A stretch of 64,000 nt of DNA, taken from positions 1,640,001 through 1,704,000 of the forward strand of contig NZ_AP022848.1 of assembly GCF_011764485.1 (NCBI RefSeq), given 5' to 3'. The notes under the pieces were generated by a model. That model searched no databases. It had not been told where the DNA came from and saw nothing but the letters and a program-made list of their open reading frames with translations. Positions 42,931-51,701 of the stretch are shown here, one piece after another. Position numbers and translations under genes: made by a program. Numbering within the stretch: the stretch's first letter is position 1; every line of letters starts with the position of its first letter. This stretch comes from Bosea sp. ANAM02 (GTDB taxonomy: Bacteria; Pseudomonadota; Alphaproteobacteria; Rhizobiales; Beijerinckiaceae).

Positions 42931-43994
42931 TACCCCACCTTTCGGCTGCTATCACGCAGGCAGGCCTCCGCGACGATGCGCGCGGTCTCGCTCCAGCGCG
43001 GCAGATCGCCGGCGGCAGCCCACGCGGCATCGGCACGCTGCCGACGCTCTGCCGGCGCATCAATCAGCCTTGCTAGCGCCTTGGCAAGTGCCGCAGCGTC
43101 GCCGGGCGGCACCTTGAGCGCGGCGGCATCGGGCAGGGCCTCGGCCCCGGCGCCGCTCAGCGTCGTGACGATCGGCAGGCCGCGTGCAAGCGCCTCGGTC
43201 AATACCATGCCGTAGCCTTCATAGAACGACGACATCACGAAAAGATCCGCTTCGTCATAGAGTTGCGCGAGCCTGCCGGTCTGGACGCCACCCGTCAGCA
43301 AGATCCGTTCCGCCAGCCCGGCACGGGCGATTCCGTCACGCAACTCCGCCGCCATTGCCGGAGCGTGATCAGGCGAGCCGGCGATGGTCAGCCTCCAGCG
43401 GTGGTCGGTGATCGTGCTCAGTGCCGCGACGAGGATGTCGTAGCCCTTGCGCGGGATCAGCGAGCCGACGGCGAGGAGGTTCGGTGTCTCGCCGTTACCG
43501 GAGCCCTTTGCGCGGGGCGCCGGGTCGGTGCCGGGTATGGCGACGGCGATCTTGTCGGTCGGGACGCCGAACTCGGCTTCCAGTATGTGCCTTGTCGCGA
43601 GGCTGGTTACCGCGATGGCGCGCGCGTGGCGGAGTGCCAGCGTTTCGCTGCGACACAGCGCCTCTGTCATCTCCGGGCTGTGCCCCGTTTCCAGTGCCAG
43701 CGGATGATGCACCAGCGCGACGATGCGATCCGCGAACCTTGCCGCGAGTGCTTCCGGGAAGGCGCCATAGGCGAGCCCATCGATCAGCAGGATGTCGTCG
43801 GCTGCGGTTGCGGCGAGGAGCCGTTCCGTTGTGGCGAGACCGGCATCGGTCGGGAAGGGGAACGAGCCCGGCAGGGCGAGATGGCGGGCCTCGATGCCGG
43901 CTTCGTGCCATTCTTGGAGCAGGCGCCGGTCGTAGCCGTAGCCGCCTGTCGGCGCATCGATATCGCCGGGGATGGCGAAGACGATACTGCTCAC
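42930..43994 (-). CDS. GT4-family glycosyltransferase of the PTPS-GT4 cluster
   Basis: 354 residues with GT-B fold. The donor-binding half contains VGSLIPRKGYDIL and SSFYEGYGMVLTEALARG with the two Glu of the EX7E motif. The acceptor half opens FAIPGDIDAPTGGYGYDRRLL. It transfers a sugar from a nucleotide donor, acceptor unknown. Its ATG overlaps the PTPS-like stop (ATGA), and its stop overlaps the methyltransferase start, so the three form a translationally coupled unit. Confidence 0.9.
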   Translation of the reverse strand: MSSIVFAIPGDIDAPTGGYGYDRRLLQEWHEAGIEARHLALPGSFPFPTDAGLATTERLLAATAADDILLIDGLAYGAFPEALAARFADRIVALVHHPLALETGHSPEMTEALCRSETLALRHARAIAVTSLATRHILEAEFGVPTDKIAVAIPGTDPAPRAKGSGNGETPNLLAVGSLIPRKGYDILVAALSTITDHRWRLTIAGSPDHAPAMAAELRDGIARAGLAERILLTGGVQTGRLAQLYDEADLFVMSSFYEGYGMVLTEALARGLPIVTTLSGAGAEALPDAAALKVPPGDAAALAKALARLIDAPAERRQRADAAWAAAGDLPRWSETARIVAEACLRDSSRKVG

Positions 43995-44392
43995 GCGAGC
44001 GCGCCCTCGTAGCTGGCGCGGGCGAGATCGGTCTCGTGGAGCGTCACGCGAATCCTGTCCAGCCCCGCGCCATCGGCGCCGAGCGCGCCGGATTTCGCCG
44101 CGGCCGCCATGGTGTCGAAGATGTGCTTGCAGAGGAATTCGGTGGTGGTCAGCATCCCTGCGAATTGAGGGAGGACATCGAGATTCTGGTATTTCAGCGG
44201 CTTCAGCGTCTCGGCGAGGGTGTCGAGCGCGGCGCCGATATCGACGACGACGTTCTGCTTGTTCAGCGTTTCCCGGAAGAAGGCGACATCGACCACGAAG
44301 GTGGCGCCGTGCATGTTCTGCGCCGGACCGAAGAAGGGATCGGGCAGGGAATGGCCGATCATGATGCGGTCGCGGACTTCGACGGAAAACAT
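43991..44392 (-). CDS. Divergent 6-pyruvoyl-tetrahydropterin-synthase-fold protein
   Basis: 133 residues from ATG 44392, with GGGAG six bases upstream. The PTPS/QueD fold can be followed along the chain: GHSL, then MHGATFVVDV in place of HGHxYxVxV, VVDIGAAL as VxDF, LKYQNLD in place of LDHxxLN, TTTEFLCKHIF as PTxEN, and VTLHETDLARASY as VxExxxxxxxY. One His of the HGH zinc pair is Ala, the DH His is Tyr, and no Cys lies in the catalytic region. So ordinary QueD or PTPS activity is doubtful. A related role with another substrate, or binding only, is likelier. Confidence 0.82.
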   Translation of the reverse strand: MFSVEVRDRIMIGHSLPDPFFGPAQNMHGATFVVDVAFFRETLNKQNVVVDIGAALDTLAETLKPLKYQNLDVLPQFAGMLTTTEFLCKHIFDTMAAAAKSGALGADGAGLDRIRVTLHETDLARASYEGALA

Positions 44393-44428
44393 GCGATCTC
44401 CCAAGAGTGGATTGGCGATGCGGCCCGG

Positions 44429-45448
44429 TCAGGGCTGCGTTTCATAGCAAATCGCGGCGGTCAGGCCAGCGGCGCCGGGTGCGAGCAGGCCGGGCAGGCG
44501 CTCGGCCAGGTCGCGGAAGGGGATCTCGTCGGTGATCAACGCATCGAGCCGGTCGTCGGCGAGCAGGGCCATCGCGGCCTTGGCCCGGCGAGCATAATCC
44601 CAGCGGGCGCGTCGCGACGCCGATACAAGGCCGACCTGCGATGAGATGAGCTGCAAGCGGCGCGCATGGAAGGCGCCGCCGAGCGCGGCGGGCACGGCGC
44701 CTTCGCCAAACCAGCTCAGTTCGACGATGCGCGCCTCGGTGCCCGCTGCCGCGATGGCGGTTTCGAGGCCTGCGGCCGTCGCGCTGGCATGGAAGACGAT
44801 ATCGGCATCGCGGGGCGCGGCGTCGGGAAGGGCAAAGTTGAAGCCCAGTGCAGCGGCGAGCCTGGCCCGGCTTGGCTCGACATCGACGAGCGTGACGTCG
44901 GCTCCCGGCAGGCGGGCTGCCAGCCAGGCGACGAGCTGGCCGAGAACGCCGCCGCCGACGATCACGATCCTGTCAGCGGGGCCGGAGCCGGCATCCCAAT
45001 GGGCGTTGAGCGCCGTTTCCATGTTGGCGGAGAGGATGGCGCGCCGGGCCGGCACCGCATCGGGCACGAGGACGAGCCTGTCGCGCGGGGCGATGAAGCG
45101 GTCCTGATGTGGATGCAGGCAGAAGGCGATACGGCCGAGCAGGTCCGGCGGGCCGGCCTCGACGCGGCCGACGGCGCAGTAGCCGTATTTGACGGGGAAG
45201 GGAAAGTCGCCCTCCTGGAAGGGGGCGCGCATGCGCTGGTGCTCGGAGCAGGGCACACGACCCTCGCAGACCAGCCGCTCGGTGCCGCGGCTGACGCCGC
45301 TCCAGAGCGTCGTCAACATGCAGTCCTCCGACCCGAGAGCGGGCAGGGCGACCTCATTCAGGTTGCATTCACGGGGCGCTGTATACCAAAGCGCAAGAGC
45401 CTTGGTCCTTGCGTCAATCACTGTTGCAGGCTTTAGCTCCCGCGCCAT
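44429..45448 (-). CDS. MDR-family dehydrogenase of the PTPS-GT4 cluster
   Basis: 339 residues from ATG 45448. A GroES-like N domain has SGVSRGTERLVCEGRVP and FPFPVKYGYCAVGRVE, and the Rossmann domain has IVGGGVLGQLVAWLAARL. The medium-chain dehydrogenase pattern is present but the usual zinc ligands (GHE and the four-Cys loop) are not, so it is probably zinc-free. It starts only 39 bp from the divergent opgH, and the PTPS-like gene follows 36 bp after its stop. Substrate unknown. Confidence 0.85.
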   Translation of the reverse strand: MARELKPATVIDARTKALALWYTAPRECNLNEVALPALGSEDCMLTTLWSGVSRGTERLVCEGRVPCSEHQRMRAPFQEGDFPFPVKYGYCAVGRVEAGPPDLLGRIAFCLHPHQDRFIAPRDRLVLVPDAVPARRAILSANMETALNAHWDAGSGPADRIVIVGGGVLGQLVAWLAARLPGADVTLVDVEPSRARLAAALGFNFALPDAAPRDADIVFHASATAAGLETAIAAAGTEARIVELSWFGEGAVPAALGGAFHARRLQLISSQVGLVSASRRARWDYARRAKAAMALLADDRLDALITDEIPFRDLAERLPGLLAPGAAGLTAAICYETQP

Positions 45449-45487
45449 TCGCGTCCGATCCCGTCCGTCCGAGCCTGTCTGCCTACC

Positions 45488-47317
45488 ATGACAGAGACCG
45501 CCATGAACCAGCGCCCCGCTCCGACCACGTTCCGGCGGGCGGCGCAAGAGGCCGGGCCGAACGGTCTGACCCCGGCCGGGCTGCAGGCGGAAACGGTGCT
45601 GCACCGCCGGCGGTTCCTCGTCCTAGCCCTGAATCTCGTCACGCTGGCGCTGCTGTTTGCGGGGCTGGCGCACGTGCTGGGCGCGGGCGGCTGGAGCGTC
45701 GCGGATGTCGCGATCTTCGTCGCCTTCCTGTTCGGGGCGCCCTGGACCGTGCTCGGCTTCTGGAACGCGGCGATCGGCCTCTGGCTCTTGCATGGCAAGG
45801 CGGACGGGCTTGACGAGGTCGCGCCCTTTGCCGTGGCGGGTGATCAGGCGATGCCGCTCACCCTGCGCACGGCGGTGCTGATGACCTTGCGCAACGAGGA
45901 CCCGGCGCGCGCCTTCCGGCGGCTCAAGGTCGTCAAGGACAGCCTCGACACGACCGGCGAGGGCGCCTGGTTCGACTATTTCGTGCTGTCGGATACGAAC
46001 GACCCGGCCGTCGCCACGGCCGAGGAGCAACTGGCCGAGGCCTGGGCGCGCGAACTCGGCGACCCGGCACGGGTAACCTATCGCCGCCGCGATGAGAATG
46101 CCGGGTTCAAGGCCGGCAATCTCCGCGATTTCTGCGAGCGCTGGGGCGAGCGCTACGAATTGATGCTGCCGCTCGATGCCGACAGCGTCATGGCGGGCGC
46201 GACGATCCTGAGCATGGCCCGAATGATGCAGGCGCATCCGAAGCTCGGAATCCTGCAAAGTCTCGTGGTCGGCATGCCCAGCAAATCGGCCTTCGCCCGC
46301 ATCTTCCAGTTCGGCATGCGCCACGGCATGCGGCCCTACACCATGGGCTCGGCCTGGTGGGGCGGCGATTGCGGGCCGTTCTGGGGCCATAATGCGCTGG
46401 TGCGGATCGCGCCGTTCCGCGAGCACTGCCATCTGCCGGTGCTGCCGGGTGGGCCGCCGCTGGGCGGAGCGGTGATGAGCCATGACCAGGTCGAAGCGAC
46501 CCTGATGCGCCGCGCCGGCTACGAAGTGCGCGTGCTGCCGGTCGAAGGCGGAAGCTGGGAAGAGAACCCGCCGACCATGCTGGAATTCGCCAAGCGCGAC
46601 CTGCGCTGGTGCCTCGGCAACCTGCAATATCTCAAGCTGCTCGACATTGCAGGCCTGAAGCCGATGAGCCGCTTCCAGTTGGTCTGGGCGATCCTGATGT
46701 TCCTCGGCCTTCCGGCCTGGACGCTGATGATCGCGCTCCTGCCGCTGAAGGTCTTGGAGGACCGGGGGATCGCCGACTATCCGGTCGTGCCGGCTGCCGG
46801 GCTCTATCTCCTGTTCCTGGCGATGTATCTTTCGCCGAAGCTCGCCGGCTTTGCCGACATCCTGCTCACGCAGGGCGGTGTCGCACGCTATGGCGGCAAG
46901 GCGCGGTTCCTGGCGTCGGCCGCGATCGAGCTCGTGTTTTCGTTCCTGCAGGGTGCGGTCTCGAGCTTCCGGACGACGCTGTTCATGATCGGGCTCGTTT
47001 TCGGTCGGGCGACCATCGGCTGGAACGGGCAGGCGCGAGACGCCCATGCGCTGTCCTTCGCCACGGCCTTCGCGGGCCTGTGGCCGCATCTGCTGTTCGG
47101 CGCCTGGCTCTTCGTCACTTTGGGCTTGATGGCGCCTTCCGTGTTGATCTGGTCGCTGCCGCTCACCGCGGGCTACGTGTTGGCGATTCCCTTCGCCATG
47201 CTGACGGCGGCGCCGGCCTGCGGTGCCTGGCTGGCGCGACGCGGGCTTTGCGGCATCCCCGAGGATTTCGACCTGCCGCCGGTGCTTGACGCGATCCGCG
47301 AAAGGCAAGCCGCATGA
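45488..47317 (+). CDS. opgH: OpgH/MdoH-type glucan glucosyltransferase
   Basis: 609 residues, shorter than the 850-residue E. coli protein. GT2 motifs are in place: LMTLRNEDPARAFRRLKVV, the DADS site in LMLPLDADSVMAGATI, GPFWGHNALVRIAPF and the QxxRW-equivalent KRDLRWCLGN. Six or more membrane segments flank the domain. It polymerises beta-glucan from UDP-glucose and moves it to the periplasm. No opgG is adjacent. The fkbM gene follows with a four-base overlap. The start 45488 or 45506 is not settled by a ribosome site. Confidence 0.92.
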   Translation: MTETAMNQRPAPTTFRRAAQEAGPNGLTPAGLQAETVLHRRRFLVLALNLVTLALLFAGLAHVLGAGGWSVADVAIFVAFLFGAPWTVLGFWNAAIGLWLLHGKADGLDEVAPFAVAGDQAMPLTLRTAVLMTLRNEDPARAFRRLKVVKDSLDTTGEGAWFDYFVLSDTNDPAVATAEEQLAEAWARELGDPARVTYRRRDENAGFKAGNLRDFCERWGERYELMLPLDADSVMAGATILSMARMMQAHPKLGILQSLVVGMPSKSAFARIFQFGMRHGMRPYTMGSAWWGGDCGPFWGHNALVRIAPFREHCHLPVLPGGPPLGGAVMSHDQVEATLMRRAGYEVRVLPVEGGSWEENPPTMLEFAKRDLRWCLGNLQYLKLLDIAGLKPMSRFQLVWAILMFLGLPAWTLMIALLPLKVLEDRGIADYPVVPAAGLYLLFLAMYLSPKLAGFADILLTQGGVARYGGKARFLASAAIELVFSFLQGAVSSFRTTLFMIGLVFGRATIGWNGQARDAHALSFATAFAGLWPHLLFGAWLFVTLGLMAPSVLIWSLPLTAGYVLAIPFAMLTAAPACGAWLARRGLCGIPEDFDLPPVLDAIRERQAA

Positions 47318-48072
47318 ACGCCGTCACCTATCCCAAGGGAACGGTGAAGGCGCTCTCGCGCTCCCTGCGCGTCTACCACGGCGACAAGGAGCGCCATGCG
47401 GCGATGGACCGGCTCTACCGGGCCTTTCTGGCGTCAGGCGATCTCGCCTTCGATATCGGCGCCCATGTCGGTGACCGGGTCTCCTCCTTCCGCCGGCTCG
47501 GCGCGCGCGTCGTGGCGCTGGAGCCGCAGCCCGGTCCGGCCCGCGTCATCCGCCTGATCCACCGGCGCGATCCGTTGGTGATTCTCGTCGAGGCGGCCTG
47601 CGCCGATCGTGAGGGCTCGATCGGGCTCAGGATCAACAGCGCGAATCCCACCGTCTCGACCGCCTCGGCCGCCTTCATCGGTGCTGCCGAAGGTGCGGGC
47701 GGTTGGGAAGGGCAGGTCTGGGACCATGAGATCACGGTGCCCTGCACCACGCTCGACCGCCTGATCCAGCGCTACGGCCTGCCGAAACTGCTCAAGATCG
47801 ATGTCGAGGGCTTCGAGGCTCATGTGCTGGCCGGGCTGACCAGGGCCGTGCCGGTAATCTCCTTCGAGTTCACGACGATCCAGCGCGATGTCGCCGAGGC
47901 CTGCCTCGCGCTGCTGGAAACGCTCGGCCCCTACCGCTTCAATGTCGCCATCGGCGAAAGCCAACGGCTGGAACTCGCTGAGCCGGCGAGCGCGGAAGCG
48001 ATGGGCGACTACCTGCGCGGCCTGCCGCATGAGGCCAACTCGGGCGATGTCTACGCCATCCTGACGGCCTGA
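47314..48072 (+). CDS. FkbM-family methyltransferase
   Basis: 252 residues. SAM motif I is LAFDIGAHVGDRVSSF (about 44-59), motif II ALEPQPGP, and the FkbM motif KIDVEGFEAHVLAGL. FkbM enzymes methylate sugar hydroxyls or small molecules. The four-base overlap with opgH suggests it modifies the glucan or its substituents. That link is inferred. Confidence 0.88.
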   Translation: MNAVTYPKGTVKALSRSLRVYHGDKERHAAMDRLYRAFLASGDLAFDIGAHVGDRVSSFRRLGARVVALEPQPGPARVIRLIHRRDPLVILVEAACADREGSIGLRINSANPTVSTASAAFIGAAEGAGGWEGQVWDHEITVPCTTLDRLIQRYGLPKLLKIDVEGFEAHVLAGLTRAVPVISFEFTTIQRDVAEACLALLETLGPYRFNVAIGESQRLELAEPASAEAMGDYLRGLPHEANSGDVYAILTA

Positions 48073-48081
48073 GACGCAGCT

Positions 48082-48474
48082 TCAGAGGCTGTCGCCGCCG
48101 AGCCAGGCGAGGATCGCCGCGACCAGCAGGCTGAACCAGCCGGGATGACGCCCGCGCGTCGCGAACAGCACCAGCGCCGAACCCGCCAGCGACGCTGCAA
48201 TCGCGACCTTCAGCAGCCATGCGTTCGGTAGAGGGGCGGCCGGCGCCTGCGCCATCGCGATCAGGATCGCGGCGAGCGCCCAGCCGAGGATGCTGACGAG
48301 GTGCCAGCTCGCCCAGAGAATCCTGACATGGCGTTCCCGGAGCAACGGGCCGCCTTCGGTTGGAACGATGCCGCTGCTGCGCAGTTGCCGGAAGATCAGG
48401 AATTCGCCGACGACCGAATGGACCAGCGCCGTCAACCCCATCACCATCCCGGCCCAGAGAAGCAGCGGCTGCAT
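48082..48474 (-). CDS. Small four-helix membrane protein, unknown
   Basis: 130 residues from ATG 48474. Four hydrophobic segments; opening LLLWAGMVMGLTALVHSVVGE and RERHVRILWASWHLVSILGW are the most distinctive stretches. The upstream extension in the same frame is Arg-rich and not credible. No family recognised. It is convergent with fkbM. Confidence 0.65.
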   Translation of the reverse strand: MQPLLLWAGMVMGLTALVHSVVGEFLIFRQLRSSGIVPTEGGPLLRERHVRILWASWHLVSILGWALAAILIAMAQAPAAPLPNAWLLKVAIAASLAGSALVLFATRGRHPGWFSLLVAAILAWLGGDSL

Positions 48475-48651
48475 CGATCGCTCCGTCGGCTGTGGAGATG
48501 GGAACTTCCGCGCCCTTCGTTCGTAGCAGGGCCCTGCCGGCCTGCGGAAGCGGGTCCGTTGTCGCGGCCTCCGCCGTTTCACCACAAGCCGGTCAGCCGC
48601 GGTTCATCTCGCGGCGCTCAGGCTGTCTCGATCTCACCATCAGGGAACGTC

Positions 48652-49629
48652 ATGACTCGTCTGCTTCGCCCGCTCGCGGTTTCGCTCCTTCTTTTCGCCT
48701 CGTTGACGGTCGCACGGGCTGCCGGGGACGTCGCCGTCGAGGTGAAGAACGAATCCGAGCCGGTGCTCTGCGCCGAGAAGGACAACGTCACGATCAAGGT
48801 GGTCTCGCCCGAGGTCCGGCGTTTCCAGATCGAGGCGGCCCATCCCGCCTATGTGGCCGGGCTCGTGCGCGACAACTGGGATGCCGACTGGACGAATTGC
48901 GACATGAAGGGCGATCCATCCTTCGCGCCGCCGACGCCGCCGCGGCGCGTCACCTTCTACGAATCGATCGACTACTGGCTGGTCGGCTACACGTTCCCGA
49001 GCTTTTGGCGCCCGGCGGAGGCGACCTTCCGCGTCGGCGACCGCGTCGAGAAGGGGCTGCATCTCGTCCAGCTCTGGAAGCTCGGCAAGGACAAGTCGCA
49101 TGAGGTGCTGGTGGTCTATCCGCAGGACGGCAACTGGCGCGCAAGGCCGCTGCCGCCGGAACATCTCGGCTTCTCCTCCTACGGCTCCTCATTCCTGTTC
49201 GGGCCGATCGAGCAGGAGGGGCGCCCGGTCGTAAACATCAGGGAGATCGCGTTCGATCCGAAGACGCTGACCTTCAAGCTCAGCTTCAAGGACGGCTCGT
49301 CCGGAAGCCTCAAGCTCGACAGCGTCGACGAGAACCGGATGGTGCTGGATGCCGTGCTCGACAAGCCGGTGACCGGCGGCAAGGGCTTCCTGGCGCTGCG
49401 CTCGATGTATGTCACCGAGTTCAACAACGACGTCGCCCGCATCGCCCTGCGCGAGCCCGGCGCCAAGGGCTGGCGCGAGGAGGCACTGATGTCCTATCCC
49501 GGCGGCAAGGCGACCGATATCTGGATGGGGCGCACGACGCATTCGCGCCACAACACCTCCTCGCCCGACATGGTGTTCCGGCGCTTCTCGACCGATCCGA
49601 ACCCGCCACCGAAGGCGGAGAAGAAGTGA
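48652..49629 (+). CDS. Secreted protein of unknown function
   Basis: 325 residues from ATG 48652. The N-terminus is a signal peptide (LLRPLAVSLLLFASLTVARA, cleaved before AGDVAVEV). The mature part is rich in beta strands and Trp/Tyr (VRDNWDADWTNCDM, SIDYWLVGYTF). It ends PPPKAEKK. I recognise no family. Long frames upstream of the ATG in the same phase are artefacts of high GC. It probably is exported to the periplasm. A GTCAT/ATGAC repeat follows 30 bp later. Confidence 0.75.
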   Translation: MTRLLRPLAVSLLLFASLTVARAAGDVAVEVKNESEPVLCAEKDNVTIKVVSPEVRRFQIEAAHPAYVAGLVRDNWDADWTNCDMKGDPSFAPPTPPRRVTFYESIDYWLVGYTFPSFWRPAEATFRVGDRVEKGLHLVQLWKLGKDKSHEVLVVYPQDGNWRARPLPPEHLGFSSYGSSFLFGPIEQEGRPVVNIREIAFDPKTLTFKLSFKDGSSGSLKLDSVDENRMVLDAVLDKPVTGGKGFLALRSMYVTEFNNDVARIALREPGAKGWREEALMSYPGGKATDIWMGRTTHSRHNTSSPDMVFRRFSTDPNPPPKAEKK

Positions 49630-49659
49630 TGCTTAAAGGGGCTGCGGCTTCAAGGTGAT

Positions 49660-49765
49660 GTCATCCCGGACAAGCGGCGAAGCCGCGCCGATCCGGGATC
49701 TATGCCAGAACCTTTGGCGGCCGCGTTCCGGAACGGACCCCGGTCTGCGCTTCGCCCGGGATGAC
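49660..49765. repeat. GTCAT/ATGAC palindromic element, 106 bp
   Basis: GTCATCCCGG at the left is the inverse of CCGGGATGAC at the right, with a hairpin GGACAAGCGGCG-type left arm. Fills most of the gap before the hydroxypyruvate isomerase gene. Confidence 0.78.
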
Positions 49766-49886
49766 CCGTTCGCTGGATCGTGGTGATAGCGGAACGCATT
49801 GCCTCCCTGTCGCGTTTGTCCATGACGCGGCGGGCGCATCGGTTTAGCCTGCGGCGACCGATACCGCCCAGCCTGCAGAGAGACCC

Positions 49887-50666
49887 ATGCCGCGTTTTGC
49901 CGCCAACCTGTCGATGATGTTCACTGAATGGGAGTTCCTCGATCGCTTCAAGGCGGCCGCCGAGGCGGGGTTCGAAGCGGTCGAGTTCCTCTTTCCCTAC
50001 GAGCATACGCCCGAGCAGGTCGGCCTTGCGCTGGCCGGCGGAGAGCTGACGCAGGCGCTCTACAATCTCCCGCCCGGCGATTTCACCAGGGGTGAACGCG
50101 GCCTCGCCTCGCTCGCCGGGCGCGAAGACGAGTTCCGGGCCTCGGTCGACAAGGCGCTTTCCTATGTTCATGAGACCGGCGTCAAGCGCCTGCATATGAT
50201 GGCGGGGCTGGCCGACGCGAACGACCCCGTCGCTCAGAAGACCTATCGGGCCTCGCTCGCCTATGCCGCCGACAGGCTCGGCGAGCAGGGCGTCGAGCTG
50301 CTGCTGGAGCCGATCAACGGCAAGGACATACCGGGCTATTTCCTCAACGACTTCGACCGGGCGGCGGCGTATGTCCGCGAATCCGGCCGGCCGAATGTTC
50401 GTTTGCAATTCGACATGTACCATTGCGAGCTGATCCATGGCGACGTCTCGGCGAAGCTCAAGGCGCTCTATCCGCTTGTGGGCCATGTCCAGATCGCCCG
50501 TGCCAATGGCCGTCACGAACCCGACGCCTCCGGGCCGGACTATCCGGTGCTGTTCAACGAGCTCGACGGTCTCGGCTATGACGGCTTCGTCGGCTGCGAG
50601 TACCGGCCGGAGGCCGGCACGCTCGAAGGCCTCGGCTGGTTCGCGCCCTGGCGGAAGCCGCTCTGA
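49887..50666 (+). CDS. hyi: Hydroxypyruvate isomerase family protein
   Basis: 259 residues, single TIM-barrel domain. MPRFAANLSMMFTEWEFLDRF, ALYNLPPGDFTRGERGLA, LLLEPINGKDIPGYFL and LQFDMYHCELIHGD follow the Hyi/OtnI pattern, with metal-binding Glu and Asp in the latter two. It interconverts hydroxypyruvate and tartronate semialdehyde, or acts on 2-oxo-tetronates. Its stop overlaps the glucokinase start by one base. Confidence 0.92.
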   Translation: MPRFAANLSMMFTEWEFLDRFKAAAEAGFEAVEFLFPYEHTPEQVGLALAGGELTQALYNLPPGDFTRGERGLASLAGREDEFRASVDKALSYVHETGVKRLHMMAGLADANDPVAQKTYRASLAYAADRLGEQGVELLLEPINGKDIPGYFLNDFDRAAAYVRESGRPNVRLQFDMYHCELIHGDVSAKLKALYPLVGHVQIARANGRHEPDASGPDYPVLFNELDGLGYDGFVGCEYRPEAGTLEGLGWFAPWRKPL

Positions 50667-51670
50667 TGCGCCCGCCCTCGATCTCCTACCCGGTGCTGGT
50701 CGCCGATATCGGCGGGACGAATTGCCGCCTGTCGCTGGTGAGCGATGCCGATAGCGCGCACCGGCCGCTGGCGCGGATCGGGACCGGGAGCCATCCGACG
50801 GCGGAGGCGGCCTTCGCGTCCGTGCTGGTCGATGTGCCGGAGAAGCCGCGTTCCGCCGTCATCGCCGTCGCCGGGCCGCTCGATGGCCGGCAGGCGCAAT
50901 TGACGAACGCGGTCTGGCATCTGGATGGATCGCGGATCGCGGAGGCCCTCGGTCTCACCCAGGGGCTGATGGTCAATGATTTCGAGGCGCTTTCCGCCTC
51001 GCTCGCCGTGCTGAGGCCGGGCGATCTCACCACATTGGTCGAGGGCGATCCCGAGCCTGACGGCGTCAAGCTGGTGCTGGGGCCGGGCACCGGCTTCGGC
51101 GCGGCGGCTCTGCTGATGCGCGGCGAACGCGGCATGCTGATCCCCACCGAATCCGGTCATATCGGCATCGGACCCGAGGACCAGACCGAGCAGAAGATCT
51201 GGCCCGCGCTGGGCGAAGGCATCCCGCGCCTGACCGTCGAGCATCTCCTGAGCGGCGACGGGCTCGTGCGCCTGCACAAGGCTGTGGCGCGAACCTCCGG
51301 CATGCTGGAGGCCGAGGTCAGCGCGGCCGATGTCTCCCGACTTGCCCATGACGGCGATCCGGCGGCGCTGATGGCCGTGGTCTGCTTCTGGCGCCTGCTG
51401 GGGCGCGTCGCCGGCGATCTCGCGCTCGTCTTCAAGGCGACGGGTGGCGTCTATATCGCCGGCGGCATCGCGCCGCACCTGCTGCCGCTCGCCGACAAGG
51501 CGGCCATTCGCGCGGCCTTCGCCGGCAAGCCTCCGATGGAGGATCTGGCAGAGCGTTTCGCCCTGCATGTCATCACCGCGACGGATGCAGCCGAGCAGGG
51601 ATTGGCCGCGATCGCGGCCAATCTCCATCGCTTCGGGCTCGACGATCCCAAGCGGCTGTGGTTTGGCTGA
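50666..51670 (+). CDS. glk: Glucokinase
   Basis: 334 residues. The ATP-binding motif VADIGGTNCRLSLV is at the N-terminus, MVNDFEALSAS and GPGTGFGAAALL in the sugar site, PTESGHIGIGP and AGGIAPHLL follow. It phosphorylates glucose to glucose 6-phosphate in the cytoplasm. Coupled to hyi through a TGATG overlap. Full length. Confidence 0.95.
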   Translation: MRPPSISYPVLVADIGGTNCRLSLVSDADSAHRPLARIGTGSHPTAEAAFASVLVDVPEKPRSAVIAVAGPLDGRQAQLTNAVWHLDGSRIAEALGLTQGLMVNDFEALSASLAVLRPGDLTTLVEGDPEPDGVKLVLGPGTGFGAAALLMRGERGMLIPTESGHIGIGPEDQTEQKIWPALGEGIPRLTVEHLLSGDGLVRLHKAVARTSGMLEAEVSAADVSRLAHDGDPAALMAVVCFWRLLGRVAGDLALVFKATGGVYIAGGIAPHLLPLADKAAIRAAFAGKPPMEDLAERFALHVITATDAAEQGLAAIAANLHRFGLDDPKRLWFG

Positions 51671-51701
51671 GCGGCCTTCTCACCACGTCGCACAGGTCCG
51701 C

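Noticed and set aside
45623..47308. 561-codon minus-strand frame opposite opgH
   Set aside because: No domain and His/Arg/Gln-rich shadow composition; opgH motifs are intact on the plus strand.
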